Source of the DNA: Alkanindiges sp.
Lineage (GTDB): Bacteria > Pseudomonadota > Gammaproteobacteria > Pseudomonadales > Moraxellaceae
Reading direction: 5' to 3'
Assembly: GCA_030152125.1 (NCBI GenBank)
Contig: JASLIR010000337.1
Span: 1 to 9,015 of the forward strand
DNA: 9,015 bases
Position numbers and translations under genes: made by a program. Numbering within the stretch: the first letter of the stretch is position 1; each line of letters opens with the position of its first letter. Shown here piece by piece: positions 6,642 through 9,015 of this stretch. Below the pieces are notes generated by a model, which had not been told where the DNA came from, made no database searches, and saw nothing but the letters and a program-made list of their open reading frames with translations.

Positions 6642-8957
6642 ATGGTCACCGTGCGTGAAGAGTTACCCAGACGGATAGACGATGCAGAAGTTGTTCTTGC
6701 CGATGGTAATATTGCTTTAAGCCAGATAGACCTTGAATCCTGGCTGCAAAAACTGCATGGTCAGCTTGATGAAGAGGACTATGCCCAGTTTGAAAAGGTC
6801 TGCCACCTGGTGCAGGAGCGCACCTTTTCCGAAAAGCGTAATGACCGTTCCGGTGCTTTCTTCACCGGAATTGGCATGGCCGACATTCTGGCGCATCTGC
6901 ATGTGGATGTGGATACCCTGATAGCGGCCGTGCTTTATCGCAGTGTGCGTGAAAAACTGATTAATCTGGATGACGTATTTAGCAAGTTTGGCGAGCATGT
7001 AGCGGCGCTGGTAAAAGGCACGCTGGCAATGGGTCGCCTGTCCGAGCTGATTGAGCAGAACCGCCGTCTGGAAGACCATTTTGAAAATAACCAGCGCGAG
7101 CACCTGACCGGCATTTATAAAATGCTGATTTCGGTGACTGAAGACGTGCGTGTGGTGCTGATCAAACTGGCCGAACGTACCTTTGCCATGCGTGAGTTGT
7201 CCAAAGCCTCGCGTGAGCGGCAGGAGCGTGTGGCGCGCGAGATTATGACCATTTATGCGCCCCTGGCGCACCGGCTGGGGATTGCCCAGTTAAAATGGGA
7301 ACTGGAAGACATGGCCTTCCGTTTCCTGTCTCCAGAACGTTATAAGGAAATTGCGTCCCTGCTGAATGAAAAGCGCAAGGAACGCGAGCATTATATCAAG
7401 CATGTGATTAAAACCCTGAAAGGGGAACTGGGCGAGCAGGGCATTCAGGCCGATGTGACCGGGCGCGCCAAGCATATATATTCCATTTACCGCAAAATGC
7501 GCAGCAAGGAACTGAGTTTCGACCAGTTGTATGATATCCGTGCCTTGCGTGTGCTGGTGGATACGGTGCCGGAGTGCTATCACAGCCTGGGCATTGTGCA
7601 CCAGTTATGGCGGCATATTCCCAACCAGTTTGACGACTATATTACCAACCCCAAGGCCAATGGCTATCGCTCACTGCATACCGCAGTGATTGCCGAAAAT
7701 AAATCGCTGGAAGTGCAAATTCGTACCCATGCCATGCACCATGAGGCCGAGCTGGGTGTGTGTTCGCACTTTAATTATAAGGAAGGCACCAAGCGTACCG
7801 ACCAGTCCTTTAATCATCGCCTGCATTCCCTGCGTGCGGTGCTGGAGCATTATCAGGACCGTCAGGATGGTTTGGGGGATGATGACGAAGAACCCAATAT
7901 TGATAACCTTGACCAGTTGCAGGAACTGGAAGGGTTTGAACAGATTTATGTATTTACCCGCGATGGTGATATTAAAGAGCTGCCGCGTGATTCTACCGTG
8001 CTGGATTTTGCCTACCATGTGCATACCGAGGTAGGTAATCACTGTTATGCCGCACGGGTGAACCAGCGTTATGTGCCGCTCAACTACAAGCTAAAAACCG
8101 GTGAACAGGTTGAAATCCTGACCAAAAAGGACCGTGATCCGAACCGTGACTGGCTGGTAAACTCGCTGGGGTATATTAAAACCGCGCGTGCACGTGACAA
8201 GTTGCGCCACTGGTTCCGCCAGCAGGATCGCAGCAAGAATCTGGAAATTGGCCGCGATATCCTGAACAAGGAACTGGCGCGGCTGGCGATTCACCCGAAA
8301 AGCATTGACCTGGCCGATTATAGCCAGAATTTTAATGTCAAAGCTGGTGAGGATATTCTGATTGGCCTGGTAACCGGGGACATTGGCCTGCAACAGCTGA
8401 TGAACCAGATTACCCGCCAGATGCGGATAGATCAGGAAGAGCCGGAACTGGTATTAAAACCGGCGCTGAATCCGCGTGCCAGCCATACCTTGTCTTCACA
8501 CGGTATTTTAATTGACGGGCTGGACAATGTGGAGCTGCATATTGCGCAGTGCTGCCAGCCGGTGCATGGGGAAAATATTGCCGGGTATATCACCCTGAAT
8601 CGCGGGGTGAGCATTCACAAGGCGCTGTGTCCCGAATATGCGCGCCTGATAAAAGGTGAGCCGGACCGTGCGGTGGAAGCCGACTGGGAACTGCAGCCAA
8701 CCCGTGGCCAGACCGTGGAGATTGTGGTGGAGGCTTATGACCGCCGTGGTTTGCTGAAGGATTTAACCCAGGTTATTTTTGCTGACCATATCAATATCCG
8801 TCAGGTGAATACGGTGTCGGAAGCAGATGGCATTGCCAATATGCGTTTGCTGATTGAAGTAAAAGGGCTGGCACAGTTATCCAAGTTGCTGGCAAGACTG
8901 GAGCAGCAACCGGGCATTATCAGTGCACGCCGTCTGGTGGCGCGGGAAAATCAGTAA
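6642..8957 (+). CDS. relA: RelA, ribosome-associated (p)ppGpp synthetase
   Basis: This cytoplasmic enzyme transfers pyrophosphate from ATP to GTP or GDP when uncharged tRNA enters the ribosomal A site, starting the stringent response. The 771-residue length is near E. coli RelA (744). In order: a pseudo-hydrolase region at about 50-205, where the HD pair of SpoT/Rel enzymes is replaced (VLYRSVREK, 98-105), so no ppGpp hydrolase activity is expected. Next is the synthetase domain at about 255-380, with YSIYRKM (280-286), YDIRALRV (297-304), ITNPKANGYRSLHTAV (334-349) and EVQIRTHAMHHEAELG (357-372). An acidic linker lies near 405-430. The TGS domain spans about 434-495, followed by a helical region, a cysteine-containing segment with the CC pair C637/C638 and C663, and a C-terminal ACT domain at about 690-768. 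GGGGAG (6630-6635) lies 6 bases before ATG 6642, a strong ribosome site. The missing HD pair and RelA-like ribosome-binding C-terminus argue for RelA rather than SpoT. The frame is complete. Confidence 0.96.
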   Translation: MVTVREELPRRIDDAEVVLADGNIALSQIDLESWLQKLHGQLDEEDYAQFEKVCHLVQERTFSEKRNDRSGAFFTGIGMADILAHLHVDVDTLIAAVLYRSVREKLINLDDVFSKFGEHVAALVKGTLAMGRLSELIEQNRRLEDHFENNQREHLTGIYKMLISVTEDVRVVLIKLAERTFAMRELSKASRERQERVAREIMTIYAPLAHRLGIAQLKWELEDMAFRFLSPERYKEIASLLNEKRKEREHYIKHVIKTLKGELGEQGIQADVTGRAKHIYSIYRKMRSKELSFDQLYDIRALRVLVDTVPECYHSLGIVHQLWRHIPNQFDDYITNPKANGYRSLHTAVIAENKSLEVQIRTHAMHHEAELGVCSHFNYKEGTKRTDQSFNHRLHSLRAVLEHYQDRQDGLGDDDEEPNIDNLDQLQELEGFEQIYVFTRDGDIKELPRDSTVLDFAYHVHTEVGNHCYAARVNQRYVPLNYKLKTGEQVEILTKKDRDPNRDWLVNSLGYIKTARARDKLRHWFRQQDRSKNLEIGRDILNKELARLAIHPKSIDLADYSQNFNVKAGEDILIGLVTGDIGLQQLMNQITRQMRIDQEEPELVLKPALNPRASHTLSSHGILIDGLDNVELHIAQCCQPVHGENIAGYITLNRGVSIHKALCPEYARLIKGEPDRAVEADWELQPTRGQTVEIVVEAYDRRGLLKDLTQVIFADHINIRQVNTVSEADGIANMRLLIEVKGLAQLSKLLARLEQQPGIISARRLVARENQ

Positions 8958-9015
8958 TACCAACCCTTAACATAATTTAGCACACGCTAATTTACAAAAA
9001 ATGGGTGGTTTGGAG
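8958..9015 (+). other. Region downstream of relA, no gene identified
   Basis: A small inverted repeat, TTAGC (8977-8981) and GCTAA (8986-8990) with a 4-base loop, is followed by TTTAC. It is too weak to call a terminator with confidence. An ATG at 9001 opens a frame to the window edge but has no ribosome site. The closing TTTGGAG could be a Shine-Dalgarno sequence for a gene starting just past the window. Confidence 0.3.

Noticed and set aside
6717..8393. Long minus-strand open frames inside relA, including one of 184 codons
   Set aside because: They lie entirely within the well-supported relA gene, their products are low-information, and no ribosome site or domain supports them.
9001..9015. 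ATG at the right edge as the start of a following gene such as mazG
   Set aside because: Only five codons are visible, there is no ribosome site, and the residues do not identify any family.
1..9015. Mobile element, CRISPR array, toxin-antitoxin pair or defence island
   Set aside because: I found no direct repeats, transposase or integrase motifs, paired small genes or spacer arrays. All large frames are housekeeping or regulatory genes apart from the one exported protein.

Overview
The window is a chromosomal, housekeeping-type segment from a gammaproteobacterium, most likely order Pseudomonadales. The gene set and order (a GacS/BarA-type sensor kinase divergent from cysM, then rlmD, then relA) recalls Pseudomonas and Acinetobacter, and the RlmD N-terminus resembles Moraxellaceae homologues as I remember them. 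This placement rests on recall, not on a search.

Layout from left to right. Positions 1-2321 (minus strand) hold a GacS/BarA hybrid histidine kinase, read from its true start but cut off by the window edge within its receiver domain. A 164-bp divergent gap leads to cysM (2486-3439, plus; cysteine synthase B) and, 46 bp later, a predicted DnaQ-fold 3'-5' exonuclease related to the exonuclease domain of DNA polymerase B (3486-4280, plus). A hairpin at 4298-4324, with A and T runs on its two sides, probably ends transcription from both directions. It separates the exonuclease gene from a convergent, AT-richer gene (4345-4950, minus) for a small exported protein of unknown function. A very AT-rich 249-bp divergent gap follows. 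Then come rlmD (5200-6591, plus; 23S rRNA m5U1939 methyltransferase, TTG start) and relA (6642-8957, plus; ppGpp synthetase), 50 bp apart and probably co-transcribed. The last 58 bases hold no identifiable gene.

Functionally, the window combines global regulation (the Gac phosphorelay; the stringent response through RelA), sulfur assimilation (CysM), ribosome maturation (RlmD) and nucleic-acid processing (the exonuclease). The exported protein looks like an accessory gene placed in an otherwise conserved neighbourhood.

I see no rRNA, tRNA, CRISPR array, insertion sequence or prophage gene, and no convincing undescribed multi-gene system. The items most worth a second look are the small exported protein and its AT-rich surroundings, the degenerate receiver-like segment inside the kinase, and the non-ATG start of rlmD.
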